The notes under the pieces: generated by a model | What the model was told of the DNA's origin: nothing | Databases searched by the model: none | Seen by the model: only the letters and a program-made list of their open reading frames with translations | Part shown: positions 33,357 through 41,515 of the stretch, piece after piece | Layout of the letters: each line of letters begins with the position of its first letter | Numbering within the stretch: the first letter of the stretch is position 1 | Program-made: the position numbers and the translations under genes | Source of the DNA: Clostridia bacterium | GTDB taxonomy: Bacteria > Bacillota > Clostridia > TANB77 > CAG-508 | Assembly (NCBI GenBank): GCA_017437145.1 | Contig: JAFSBT010000004.1 | Coordinates: 62,001 to 126,000 of the forward strand | Direction of reading: 5' to 3' | Length of the DNA stretch: 64,000 bases

Positions 33357-34553
33357 ATGGCTGGAAGTATTGAAAAAAGAGGTAAAAATACTTACAGGTT
33401 AATCGTTTCAGGTGGTAAAAATCTTGATGGTAGCAGATGTAGAAAAACAAAAACTATTCATGGTACTAGAAAAGATGCTGAAATTGCTCTTGCTGAGTTT
33501 ATAACAGAAGTAAATCGTGGAATGGTTCCAGAAGGTAAATCCATAACATTTGAAGAGTTTTTTCACATTTGGAAAGAAAAATATGGTTCTAAAGAATTAG
33601 CACCAAAGACTTACTCTAGATATCTCGGTATGCTAAGAACTCGTATTCTACCATATTTAAGTTCATTTCTTCTTGATAAAATAAAACCTACTGATTTAAT
33701 GAACTTATATGATATGTTAGAAAACGACACTCAAATAAAAAGGATTGCTAAAAACAACGGTCAAAGAACTTTAAAACCATTATCGCCAAAAACTATTTTA
33801 GAACATCACAGATTATTAAGTGCAATGTTTCAAAGAGCAGTATATTGGCAATTATTAGTTAACAATCCTGCAAGAAGAGTTAAACCACCCAAAACTAAAA
33901 AACCTAAAATTGAGTTTTTCGATGATGATGAGTGCAAACTTCTTATTAATTCTTTACAAGACTTCACTGGAAGCAAATTAAAATACAAAGTAGCTATTCT
34001 ACTTGATATTTTTTCTGGTGTAAGGCGCGGCGAACTTGTAGGACTTGAATGGTCTGACGTAGATTTTAAAAATGAAACTATTGAAGTTAATAAATCTACT
34101 CAATATCTACCTGAAAAAGGAATATTTGATAAAGATCCAAAGACTGAAAGTTCTAATAGAATTGTTCCAATACCAAGTTATATAACTAAAGTACTTTTGG
34201 AATATAAAAAATGGTATTATGAACAAAAAGAATTATTTGGAGATAAGTGGATTGACTCTAACAAATTATTTATACAAGCTAACGGAAAAACTATGCATCT
34301 TGATACACTTGGTAAGTGGTATAAAGAACATATTGCATCTTTAGGATTACCTGTAGTAAAACTTCATGGAATAAGACATACAAATGCAACACTCTTAATT
34401 TCTCAAAATGTCGATATTGCAACAGTATCTGCAAGACTTGGTCATGCAAGTATTAATACTACTATAAAATACTATGTGCATCCATTACAAAAGAATATGA
34501 GAAAAGCAGCGTATGTTTTACAAGACTTATTGATAAATAACAATAATAACTAA
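33357..34553 (+). CDS. int: Tyrosine-type site-specific integrase
   Basis: 398 residues from the ATG at 33357 with GGAGGTGG eight bases upstream; the GTG at 33345 lies in that site. It has an N-terminal AP2-like DNA-binding arm (GSIEKRGKNTYRLIVSGGKN), a SAM-like core-binding domain (about 60-165), and a catalytic domain with the R-H-R-Y set: Arg in FSGVRRGELVGLEW, HxxR as LHGIRHTNAT, His in LGHASINTT, and Tyr in IKYYVHP. It ends 178 bases from the 3' end of tRNA-fMet, the usual target of such enzymes. It should catalyse integration and excision of the island. Confidence 0.93.
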   Translation: MAGSIEKRGKNTYRLIVSGGKNLDGSRCRKTKTIHGTRKDAEIALAEFITEVNRGMVPEGKSITFEEFFHIWKEKYGSKELAPKTYSRYLGMLRTRILPYLSSFLLDKIKPTDLMNLYDMLENDTQIKRIAKNNGQRTLKPLSPKTILEHHRLLSAMFQRAVYWQLLVNNPARRVKPPKTKKPKIEFFDDDECKLLINSLQDFTGSKLKYKVAILLDIFSGVRRGELVGLEWSDVDFKNETIEVNKSTQYLPEKGIFDKDPKTESSNRIVPIPSYITKVLLEYKKWYYEQKELFGDKWIDSNKLFIQANGKTMHLDTLGKWYKEHIASLGLPVVKLHGIRHTNATLLISQNVDIATVSARLGHASINTTIKYYVHPLQKNMRKAAYVLQDLLINNNNN

Positions 34554-34694
34554 AATCTTTTTTCAAAATATCACAAAATTGCTTTTTTGAAGTAAATTAG
34601 TGAAGATTTTGGCTTTATCAAGCCTATTATAGAATCTTGTGTCCCCAGGCTGTCCCCAAAAGAGCTAAAATCTTACTTATACATAAATAATAAA

Positions 34695-34718
34695 AGAGCC
34701 ACAATCTCTTGCGACTCT
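34695..34718 (-). terminator. Terminator downstream of tRNA-fMet
   Basis: On the minus strand AGAGTCGCAA and TTGTGGCTCT form a ten-pair stem with two G-U pairs, followed by TTTATT. Confidence 0.7.
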
Positions 34719-34730
34719 AATAAAATTCTT

Positions 34731-34806
34731 TGGTTGCGGGGGATAGACTCGAACTATCGACCTTCGGGTTATGAGCCCGACGAGCTGCCAACTGCTCCAC
34801 CCCGCG
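34731..34806 (-). tRNA. tRNA-fMet (initiator, anticodon CAT), likely integration site
   Basis: The minus strand folds as a cloverleaf starting CGCGGGG and ending CCCCGCA-ACCA with CCA encoded. The C1-A72 mismatch and the three G-C pairs closing the anticodon stem (GGGCTCATAACCC) are the marks of initiator tRNA. The 3' half faces the integrase, so it is the probable attachment target of the island. Confidence 0.95.
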
Positions 34807-34977
34807 ATATTTAGTACTGTATAAGTATACTCTTTATGTTTTTATTTGTCAATACTTTTAAATAATTTTTACATTTTTTCACTGTTTTATTAGTATTACA
34901 CTTGTATTATATTCCATTTTTTAATTTTTATTCCACTAATATATCTTTTTTTATAAATTCACGCTCTCCAAATTATG

Positions 34978-35006
34978 TTGACTTTATTCATGATTTTTAG
35001 TATAAT
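34978..35006 (+). promoter_or_regulatory. Promoter of the diaminopimelate dehydrogenase gene
   Basis: TTGACT (34978-34983), a 17-base spacer and TATAAT (35001-35006). The leader to the ATG at 35082 contains a small inverted repeat around TGCACACATGTGCA, too short for a known riboswitch. Confidence 0.8.
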
Positions 35007-35081
35007 ATCTAAGCTAGACATCAATGTTATGTCTACAGTAAAATACTGCACACATGTGCAAAAAAGAAAGGTTGAAGAAAC

Positions 35082-36077
35082 ATGAACCCCAACGTACACT
35101 CAAAAATCAGAGTCGCCATTGCAGGCTACGGCAACCTCGGAAAAGGTATTGAAAGCCAGCTTTCAAAGAACCCCGACATGAAGCTCGTCTGCATATTCAC
35201 CCGCAGAGACCCCGCAACTCTGAAAACACAGTCTTCTGTTCCGGTTGTTCATAACGATGATATGTGGGATTGGACAGACAAAATTGACCTCGTTTTCCTT
35301 TGCGGCGGTTCTGCAACAGATTTGCCCGAAATCGGTCCGAAATTTGCTGCGCTTTTCAACACTGTTGACAGTTTCGATACTCATGCAAAAGCGGCTGAAT
35401 ATGCCGAGTTGATGAACAATGCAACACATTATGGTGATACTATCGCCATGACATCAATCGGCTGGGACCCCGGTCTTTTCTCTCTCATGAGACTGATGAT
35501 TGGCTCTATACTTCCCAACTCAAAGGTATATACCTTCTGGGGTACAGGCGTAAGTCAGGGACATTCAGATGCAATCAGACGTATTGAAGGCGTAAAAGAT
35601 GCACGTCAGTACACCGTTCCCGTTGAAGCTGCGTTGGAAAAAGTCCGTAACGGCGAAACTCCTGACTTCACAACCCGAGAAAAGCATACACGTGTATGTT
35701 ATGTTGTGACAGAAGAAGGCGCTGACCAGGCTGCTATCGAAGCTGAAATCAAAAATATGCCGAACTATTTTGCCGACTACGATACTACTGTACATTTTAT
35801 TTCGCAGGAGGAACTCTTGAGAGACCATTCAAAGCTTCCTCACGGCGGTTCAGTAATCGCTGCTGGCGAAACATCTGAAGGCACAAAACAGGTTGTCGAA
35901 TTCTCCTTGAACCTCGATTCGAATCCGGAATTCACATCATCTGTCCTTATTGCATACGGCCGCGCTGCGTACAATATGTGGCTGAACGGTGAAACAGGTT
36001 ACAAAAACTTCTCGGACGTTCCGCCCAAATTTCTTTCGCCTTTGAGCGATGAAGAAATCATAAAGGGTATTCTTTAA
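35082..36077 (+). CDS. ddh: meso-Diaminopimelate D-dehydrogenase
   Basis: 331 residues, normal length. The N-terminal Rossmann loop is VAIAGYGNLGKGIE (NADPH). Family blocks DLVFLCGGSATDLPE, SFDTHAKAAEYAELM, TSIGWDPGLFSLMR and FWGTGVSQGHSDAIRRI are all present. It makes meso-DAP from tetrahydrodipicolinate in one step for lysine and peptidoglycan. Codon use and base composition are strikingly different: G/C-ending codons dominate and GC is near half, against below a third in its neighbours. It is therefore probably acquired, and has its own promoter and terminator. Confidence 0.95.
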   Translation: MNPNVHSKIRVAIAGYGNLGKGIESQLSKNPDMKLVCIFTRRDPATLKTQSSVPVVHNDDMWDWTDKIDLVFLCGGSATDLPEIGPKFAALFNTVDSFDTHAKAAEYAELMNNATHYGDTIAMTSIGWDPGLFSLMRLMIGSILPNSKVYTFWGTGVSQGHSDAIRRIEGVKDARQYTVPVEAALEKVRNGETPDFTTREKHTRVCYVVTEEGADQAAIEAEIKNMPNYFADYDTTVHFISQEELLRDHSKLPHGGSVIAAGETSEGTKQVVEFSLNLDSNPEFTSSVLIAYGRAAYNMWLNGETGYKNFSDVPPKFLSPLSDEEIIKGIL

Positions 36078-36101
36078 ACCCCTATATTCCTTTAACGCTC
36101 G

Positions 36102-36130
36102 TCCCGTCTGCTTTGTAAAGCAGGCGGGAT
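36102..36130 (+). terminator. Terminator of ddh
   Basis: TCCCGTCTGCTTT pairs with AAAGCAGGCGGGA (one G-U), then TTTATTATTTT. Confidence 0.9.
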
Positions 36131-36210
36131 TTATTATTTTATAATTGTTGAATAATTTATTAAATAATGATAAAATTTTTAAGATAAAAATATAATATAG
36201 GAAGATTTAA

Positions 36211-37095
36211 ATGTTAGATAATTGTACTTTATGCCCACATGAATGTGGTATTAATAGATTAAAAGGATATAAGGGCAGATGTAAGTGTGATGACAAAATA
36301 AAAATTGCACTTGCATCTCTTCATATGTTTGAAGAACCATGTATTACTGGCAAAAATGGTTCTGGCACTGTGTTTTTTTCTCATTGCAATTTGAATTGTG
36401 TTTATTGCCAAAACTATGAAATAAGTCAATTGCAAAATGGAAAAGAAATTTCTATTCAAGAATTAGCAGATATTTTCATTGAACAACAAAATAAAGGTGC
36501 TGAAAATATAAATTTAGTTACACCTACTATGTATGTTTATCAAATAATTGAAGCTATAAAGATTGCTAAAGCTAATGGATTAAAAATTCCTATTGTATAT
36601 AATTCTAATGGATATGAAAGCGTGGAAACTATTAAACTGTTAAATGGTTTTATTGATGTTTATTTACCAGATTTAAAATATTCGGATAACTCTTTGGCAA
36701 AGGAATATTCAAATGTAAATAATTATTTCGAAATTGCAACTAATGCAATTTTGGAAATGTATTATCAAGTTGGTCTTCCACAGTTTTCTGAAGATGGTCT
36801 TATAAAAAAAGGTGTGCTTATTAGACATCTTATACTACCTAACCATGTGGATAATAGTAAAAAAGTTTTAGATTGGATAAAATCTAGTCTTCCAAAAGAT
36901 GTTTATGTAAGTATTATGGCGCAATATTTCCCAACTTATAAAGCACATGAATATGAAAATTTAAACAGAAAAATTTATGATACTGAATTAGAAGAAATTA
37001 AAAATTACTTATCTTTTTTAGGCATTCATAACGGCTATATTCAAGAACTTGGAACTCATGAAGAAGAATATGTTCCAAATTTTAAAATAAATTAG
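36211..37095 (+). CDS. Radical SAM protein, PflA/PflX-like (COG1313)
   Basis: 294 residues. An N-terminal cysteine set CTLCPHECGINR is followed by CKC. The radical SAM cluster motif is CNLNCVYCQN (C-x3-C-x2-C, about 67-74). SAM-binding segments ENINLVTPTMYV and IPIVYNSNGYES follow, then DVYLPDLKY. It resembles pyruvate formate-lyase activating enzyme-related proteins whose substrates are mostly unknown. It is preceded by ATAGGAAG and runs with the mgtC gene 46 bases downstream. Confidence 0.85.
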   Translation: MLDNCTLCPHECGINRLKGYKGRCKCDDKIKIALASLHMFEEPCITGKNGSGTVFFSHCNLNCVYCQNYEISQLQNGKEISIQELADIFIEQQNKGAENINLVTPTMYVYQIIEAIKIAKANGLKIPIVYNSNGYESVETIKLLNGFIDVYLPDLKYSDNSLAKEYSNVNNYFEIATNAILEMYYQVGLPQFSEDGLIKKGVLIRHLILPNHVDNSKKVLDWIKSSLPKDVYVSIMAQYFPTYKAHEYENLNRKIYDTELEEIKNYLSFLGIHNGYIQELGTHEEEYVPNFKIN

Positions 37096-37141
37096 AATTT
37101 TTTTATTATATATGTTATAATATTTAATTAGGAGGATAATT

Positions 37142-37849
37142 ATGGTAGAAATATTTATGAAAATATATGAATTTATTACATTCGCTTTTTCAAATTTTTA
37201 TATTGAATCTGTAATTAAATTATTATTAGTTTTCTTTTTAGCTGGTATTATTGGTGCTGAAAGAGAATCTTTAAATAAACCAGCAGGTTTTAAAACTCAT
37301 GCTTTAATAGGAATTAGTGCAGTTTTGGTAATGCTTACTAGCGAATATATAGGAAAAACTACTGGTGGAGATGTTACAAGAATTCCTGCTCAATTACTTT
37401 CTGGTATAGGTTTTATAGGTGCTGGAACAATTTTAACTGATGGTTTTAATGTTAAAGGTTTAACTACAGCAACAAGTTTGCTTTTAGTAACTTGTATAGG
37501 TTTAAGTATTGGTGCTGGTTTTTATTTAGGTGGAATTGTTTGTACTATTTTAGCTTATCTAATTTTAGCTTATTCAAGAAAAATTAGATTAAAACATGCT
37601 CATTTAGATTCACTTCAATTTGCAATACATATTAAAAATGCTGACCAAGTAATGCCAAAAATTGAAGGTGTTTTTGCAAAACATGGTATTAATATTTCTA
37701 AAGTAAATGTTTCAAAATCTGATGAATTTAATAGAAAGTTAGTTAAATTTATTTGTAAATATAATTCTTCATTAGGATTAAACAAAATTATTACAGATAT
37801 TACCGCATTAGAAAATGTTATAGAAGTTGAAACTGATAAGGAAGATTAA
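37142..37849 (+). CDS. MgtC/SapB-family membrane protein
   Basis: 235 residues. Four to five membrane helices in the first 145 residues include the family blocks LLVFFLAGIIGAERES, GFKTHALIGISAVLVML and RIPAQLLSGIGFIGAGTIL. The C-terminal ~80 residues form an ACT-like soluble domain (LQFAIHIKNADQVMPKIEGV). MgtC proteins act in magnesium-limited growth or in control of other membrane enzymes. It follows the radical SAM gene and ends in a strong terminator. Confidence 0.9.
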   Translation: MVEIFMKIYEFITFAFSNFYIESVIKLLLVFFLAGIIGAERESLNKPAGFKTHALIGISAVLVMLTSEYIGKTTGGDVTRIPAQLLSGIGFIGAGTILTDGFNVKGLTTATSLLLVTCIGLSIGAGFYLGGIVCTILAYLILAYSRKIRLKHAHLDSLQFAIHIKNADQVMPKIEGVFAKHGINISKVNVSKSDEFNRKLVKFICKYNSSLGLNKIITDITALENVIEVETDKED

Positions 37850-37854
37850 CAAGG

Positions 37855-37887
37855 AAACCCTCACGAAATTTAATTTTGTGAGGGTTT
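37855..37887. terminator. Bidirectional terminator between mgtC and ecfT
   Basis: AAACCCTCACGAAA pairs with TTTTGTGAGGGTTT, with T-runs on both sides, between convergent genes. Confidence 0.9.
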
Positions 37888-37891
37888 TATT

Positions 37892-38455
37892 TTATTCTGC
37901 ATATGCTTTTGCTTTTAATGAGCAACTTACTTCATTTATTCTTTCAAATAATGAAATGAAAAATGGTTTGAGTATTATTCCACAATTGCTGATTTTCAAT
38001 GTATATCCTTTTACTTTTATTACTCTTTTTAGTTGTGAAAATTCATCTTTCAAAATTGGTAAAAATGCTATAGCTATGCAAATTATTAAGCTTATATCTT
38101 CTGGATTTACTTTAAATAATTTAAGTGGTGTAAAAAGTTTTTCAATTACCTTGGCAAATTCAAAGTATGATAATACTTTAGAAAAACTATAAGTAATATT
38201 GCAAACTAATACTAATCTGGCACCAATTAAAAATGCATATTCAAAATGTACTATAAAAATATTTGCAATTGCGGTAATCACTATAAAAACACTAACATTT
38301 AATAAATTTTTTAATGCACCTTTTACACTTACTCTTACAATTAGCATAACTAGAATATTTATAATAAGTTCAGCTAATAACATTTCCCATTTACTAGTCA
38401 AAAATATAATTAGTGTATATATTATGAACAATAGAAATTTTAATAAATTTTTCAT
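37892..38455 (-). CDS. ecfT: Energy-coupling factor transporter transmembrane subunit EcfT (short form)
   Basis: 187 residues, shorter than the usual ~260. Four to five membrane helices, then the coupling region with DEFSQLKRVIKVKGYTL and the terminal SLKAKAYA, which corresponds to the A-R-G/A-K-A coupling motifs that grip the ATPases. It overlaps the end of ecfA by four bases. In this operon the transported vitamin is probably folate, via FolT. Confidence 0.8.
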   Translation of the reverse strand: MKNLLKFLLFIIYTLIIFLTSKWEMLLAELIINILVMLIVRVSVKGALKNLLNVSVFIVITAIANIFIVHFEYAFLIGARLVLVCNITYSFSKVLSYFEFAKVIEKLFTPLKLFKVNPEDISLIICIAIAFLPILKDEFSQLKRVIKVKGYTLKISNCGIILKPFFISLFERINEVSCSLKAKAYAE

Positions 38456-39267
38456 TTTTTATACACCTCTATTACTTTTTCAATTAGCTCTTCCTTAGTC
38501 CATTTTTCTAGTTCGACTTTAATTCCATTTATATTCAATTTTTCGACAAAATTCACCAAATATGGAATCTCTATGCTGTTACTTTTTAGCACATCTATAT
38601 TTTCTAATATGTCTTCCTTTTTAAACTGACTAATAATTTCACCTTTTTTTATTAAAACAATTCTATCTGCCATTAATATTTCGTCTATCGCATTTGTTAT
38701 ATAAATAATTGTATATCCTTGTTCTTTTAATGTTCTTAATATTTTATAAAATGTTTCTTTTCCATATGAATCTAGCATTGTTGTTGATTCATCAAAAATG
38801 ATATATTTTGAATTTATTGCTAACACTCCTGCAATTGTTACTCTTTGTTTCTGACCTAAAGATAGTTCATAAGTATTACTTTTTATAAATTCCTTCATAT
38901 CAACTTTTTCTAAAGCTTGTTGAATTCTTATTTCTATATCATTTAATTTTAAATTATTTATTGCAAATGCAATATCATCATATACATTATTAAAAAGAAT
39001 TTGATTTTCTGGATTTTGAAAAACAATTCCTACTTTTTTTCTTAATTCTTGAAAATTTGCTTTCTTTTTTGTATCTAGTTCATCAATTAAAACAGTTCCT
39101 TTTTTTGGTTTTTCCAAACCTGAAATTAGTTTAGCCAAAGTTGATTTTCCTGAACCATTTTTTCCAATTATACTTACAAATTCTCCTTCTGATATTTGTA
39201 AATTAATATTTTTCAATACCTCTTTACCATTTTTATATTTAAAATTAACATCCTTTAATTCAATCAT
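38452..39267 (-). CDS. ecfA: Energy-coupling factor transporter ATP-binding protein
   Basis: 271 residues with a complete ABC set: Walker A GKNGSGKSTL (about 36-45), Q-loop FQNPENQILF, signature LSLGQKQRV (about 137), Walker B YIIFDESTTMLD (about 158) and switch region YITNAID, where Asn replaces the usual His. Only one EcfA is encoded here, so it either forms a homodimer or pairs with a second EcfA elsewhere. The Asn in the H-loop position is unusual and would reduce hydrolysis if real. Confidence 0.88.
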   Translation of the reverse strand: MIELKDVNFKYKNGKEVLKNINLQISEGEFVSIIGKNGSGKSTLAKLISGLEKPKKGTVLIDELDTKKKANFQELRKKVGIVFQNPENQILFNNVYDDIAFAINNLKLNDIEIRIQQALEKVDMKEFIKSNTYELSLGQKQRVTIAGVLAINSKYIIFDESTTMLDSYGKETFYKILRTLKEQGYTIIYITNAIDEILMADRIVLIKKGEIISQFKKEDILENIDVLKSNSIEIPYLVNFVEKLNINGIKVELEKWTKEELIEKVIEVYKK

Positions 39268-39306
39268 TTTACATTCCTTTTTGTTTCATTTATTTTCTAA
39301 ATTTTA

Positions 39307-39333
39307 TGCGGACGACCAATGGTCGCCCCTACA
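39307..39333. repeat. Chromosomal repeat family B, copy 1
   Basis: TGCGGACGACC-AAT-GGTCGCCCCTACA, a GC-rich palindrome in the ecfA-folC gap. Other copies are at 41413, 44209, 60618 and 63622. Confidence 0.8.
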
Positions 39334-39341
39334 TTATTAAA

Positions 39342-40622
39342 TTAATCTTTGATATTTGATAGAAATTCCTGCACATCCTTGTATACGTAAAAACTACCTA
39401 CAACTAAAATTAATCTATCATCATATAATTTTGTTACAACATTTAATGCTTCTTCTAAACTCATTGTGAATAACTTTGAAAAAGTTGTAATGTCATATGC
39501 TGCATTGTATAAATTTTCTTTCGCAACATATTTTTTCTTATCATTTCCGTCTGTAAATATAAATATTGAATCTTTATCTTCACAAAGTTTTTCAATAACT
39601 GTTTTATAGTCTTTTGTTTTTAAAACAGAAACTATATATACTTTTTTGTAATCTTTATAATATTGTTCTACATTTTGTTTAAAATTATCTATTGCATTTT
39701 CATTATGAGCTCCATCAAATACCATTAATGGTTTTTCACAAATTTTTTCCATTCTTGCTTTATGCACAATGGCTTTTAGTCCATTTCTTATAGCTTCTTC
39801 TGAAATTTTAAAACCTTTTTCTTTTAAAACATTTATAATTTCTAACACTTGGCTTGCATTGTATATCTGAACTTTACCTTTTAAATTTATTTCTATTTGT
39901 TTGTAGTCTTTATAGTCAAATTTTTGTAAGTCTTCTGTATATGAATAATTTTGTGCATCTTCTATTTTTACTTTGTGTAATTTTGCATTTTTTGAATTAC
40001 ATGTTTCTTCAATTATTTTAGATATTTCCTCTGCTTGTTCTACAATTACTGTATCAGAATTTTCTTTTATAATTCCTGCTTTTTGTGTTGTAATTTCTTC
40101 TAAAGTTTCTCCTAAAATATCCACATGATCATATCCTATATTTGTAATTATTGAAACCATAGATTTTACAACATTTGTGCAATCTGTTAGTCCTCCAAGT
40201 CCTGTTTCTAGTACTACAAAATCACAATTATTTTGTAAAAAATATATTAAAGCAACACATGTAATTACTTCAAACCACTTAGCCGGAACTTCATGTGAGT
40301 TATTATATTCTTCTATTTTTTTTGTTAATGGTTCTAATATATTTTCAACTTCTTCATCAGAAATTTCTTTATTATTAATATAAATTCCATCATTAAATTT
40401 GATTAAATGTGGAGAAATAAATTTTCCAACTTTATAACCCGCTTCCACTAAAACATTAGAAAGCATTTCACAAACACTTCCTTTTCCATTAGTACCAGCA
40501 ACATGTAAAAATTTTGTCTTGCATGTTTCAAGTTCAAAGTCTTTCATTACATATTCCATTACATCTAGGTTTGGATCCTTTGTAAATTTATCTAATTTTT
40601 CTAGGTACTCATTTATATTCAT
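39342..40622 (-). CDS. folC: Bifunctional folylpolyglutamate/dihydrofolate synthase
   Basis: 426 residues, full length. The Mur-ligase-like P-loop is HVAGTNGKGSVCEML (about 40-55), and the folate loop is FISPHLIKFNDGI. VVLETGLGGLTDCTNV and VSIITNIGYDHVDILG are the central motifs, and VFDGAHNENAIDNF is the C-terminal motif. It adds glutamates to folates to trap them in the cell. It directly follows folT, fitting import plus retention in one operon. Confidence 0.93.
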   Translation of the reverse strand: MNINEYLEKLDKFTKDPNLDVMEYVMKDFELETCKTKFLHVAGTNGKGSVCEMLSNVLVEAGYKVGKFISPHLIKFNDGIYINNKEISDEEVENILEPLTKKIEEYNNSHEVPAKWFEVITCVALIYFLQNNCDFVVLETGLGGLTDCTNVVKSMVSIITNIGYDHVDILGETLEEITTQKAGIIKENSDTVIVEQAEEISKIIEETCNSKNAKLHKVKIEDAQNYSYTEDLQKFDYKDYKQIEINLKGKVQIYNASQVLEIINVLKEKGFKISEEAIRNGLKAIVHKARMEKICEKPLMVFDGAHNENAIDNFKQNVEQYYKDYKKVYIVSVLKTKDYKTVIEKLCEDKDSIFIFTDGNDKKKYVAKENLYNAAYDITTFSKLFTMSLEEALNVVTKLYDDRLILVVGSFYVYKDVQEFLSNIKD

Positions 40623-41173
40623 TAGTCATTTTCCTCCACTTCATATAAATATTTTTTTGCAAAAGGTCTTAAGACTTTTTCTAATACAACTATAAAAACT
40701 GTATTTAATACTGTAAGAATAATTTGAGGTATTATTCTTGATGTAAATAATATCCAAAAAGCTTTTCCGTACATAAAATGTATGAAAAAAGTATTCATTA
40801 TCATGTTAACAACAACTAAAACTACTAAATTACTTGCTATTGCACTTAATATAATTTTTGAATTCTTTTCCTCATGTTTTTTGTATAAGTATAATCCATA
40901 AATTAGTCCCATTATCGCATTTGCAATTGTAAATCCCACAAAATATGAACCAAAAGGGAAAAGTAATGCTGCAATTAAATCTCCAAGCAGTGCAACAAGT
41001 GTAGAATATTTTGGTCCACAATAAATTGCAACAAGCATTATTGCTATACTACTAAAATTTAATGCTAAAATTTGAATGTTTATAGAAATAAATCTATCTA
41101 AAATTATAAATGTTGCTAGCATTAAAGCAGATAAAACTATTTTTTTTGTTTTGCTAATACTTAATTTTTCCAT
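40622..41173 (-). CDS. folT: Folate ECF transporter substrate-binding membrane protein FolT
   Basis: 183 residues, six membrane helices, with the S-component start SKTKKIVLSALMLATFIIL and the family blocks IMLVAIYCGPKYSTLVALLG and FPFGSYFVGFTIANAIMG. It captures folate outside and works with EcfT/EcfA. Its start overlaps nothing upstream. The ribosome binding site AAGAAAGGA is sequestered in a hairpin under the tetrahydrofolate riboswitch. It shares one base with folC. Confidence 0.9.
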   Translation of the reverse strand: MEKLSISKTKKIVLSALMLATFIILDRFISINIQILALNFSSIAIMLVAIYCGPKYSTLVALLGDLIAALLFPFGSYFVGFTIANAIMGLIYGLYLYKKHEEKNSKIILSAIASNLVVLVVVNMIMNTFFIHFMYGKAFWILFTSRIIPQIILTVLNTVFIVVLEKVLRPFAKKYLYEVEEND

Positions 41174-41180
41174 AAAAATA

Positions 41181-41220
41181 TCCTTTCTTAAAATACAATA
41201 TCCGTATATTAAGAAAGGAA
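41181..41220 (-). promoter_or_regulatory. Ribosome-binding-site-sequestering hairpin of the folT leader
   Basis: On the minus strand TTCCTTTCTTAA pairs with TTAAGAAAGGA, the latter being the Shine-Dalgarno of folT. It is the expression platform of the riboswitch just upstream. There is no T-run, so control should act on translation. Confidence 0.8.
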
Positions 41221-41238
41221 TTATTATTCGTTTTTTAA

Positions 41239-41333
41239 TAGCGGAATGCGAAAATAAATCAGCAAAGCATTTGCTTTTTCGTTTACTAACAACTTCCCGT
41301 TTAGTAACACTTAACTATTTATTTTCTACTCTA
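41239..41333 (-). ncRNA. Tetrahydrofolate (THF) riboswitch
   Basis: The minus strand reads GAGTAG, stem AAAATAAAT, then AGTTAAGTG, stem TTACTAA, ACGGGAAGTTG, TTAGTAA, ACGAAAAAGC, loop, GCTTTGCTG, ATTTATTTT and CGCATTCCGCT. This matches the known THF aptamer order (GAGUAG, GUUAAGUG, GGGAxGUxG, closing CCGCU), with all three stems paired. It precedes folT, a classic target, and should shut folate import when reduced folate is plentiful. Confidence 0.92.
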
Positions 41334-41348
41334 TTTGTATTTTGTAAT

Positions 41349-41377
41349 ATTTTATCAAATTTTGTGTGAAAAGACAA
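41349..41377 (-). promoter_or_regulatory. Promoter of the THF riboswitch-folT operon
   Basis: On the minus strand TTGTCT (41372-41377), 17 bases, TAAAAT (41349-41354). The predicted start is a few bases before the aptamer. Confidence 0.7.
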
Positions 41378-41412
41378 GGGGTATAATCTTTTTGTAATTA
41401 TTTTTGATATTT

Positions 41413-41442
41413 TGTAGGGCGGACACAGGGCCCGCCCCTACA
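41413..41442. repeat. Chromosomal repeat family B, copy 2
   Basis: TGTAGGGCGGACACAGGGCC then CGCCCCTACA, a near-perfect GC-rich inverted repeat upstream of the folT promoter. Confidence 0.85.
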
Positions 41443-41515
41443 TTTTTATGTGTAAATCATTTTATATTTATTAACATATTTTTCTAATCCCTCATATACT
41501 ATTCTAGGTGATAAT

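Larger units (their letters stand above)
1..34730. mobile_element. Integrative defence/accessory island, right part (left end outside the window)
   Basis: Everything left of tRNA-fMet looks like accessory DNA: a tyrosine integrase beside the tRNA 3' end, three recognisable anti-phage loci, remains of xis and repA, many orphan genes and a private repeat family. A second copy of the tRNA 3' end, which would mark the far attachment site, was not found by eye, so the left border is probably outside the window. No relaxase or conjugation gene was seen in this part. It may be several elements stacked at one hotspot rather than a single element. Confidence 0.5.

Noticed and set aside
35007..35081. 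Lysine riboswitch in front of ddh
   Set aside because: The leader is only about 70 bases, too short for the lysine aptamer, and none of its conserved segments is visible.
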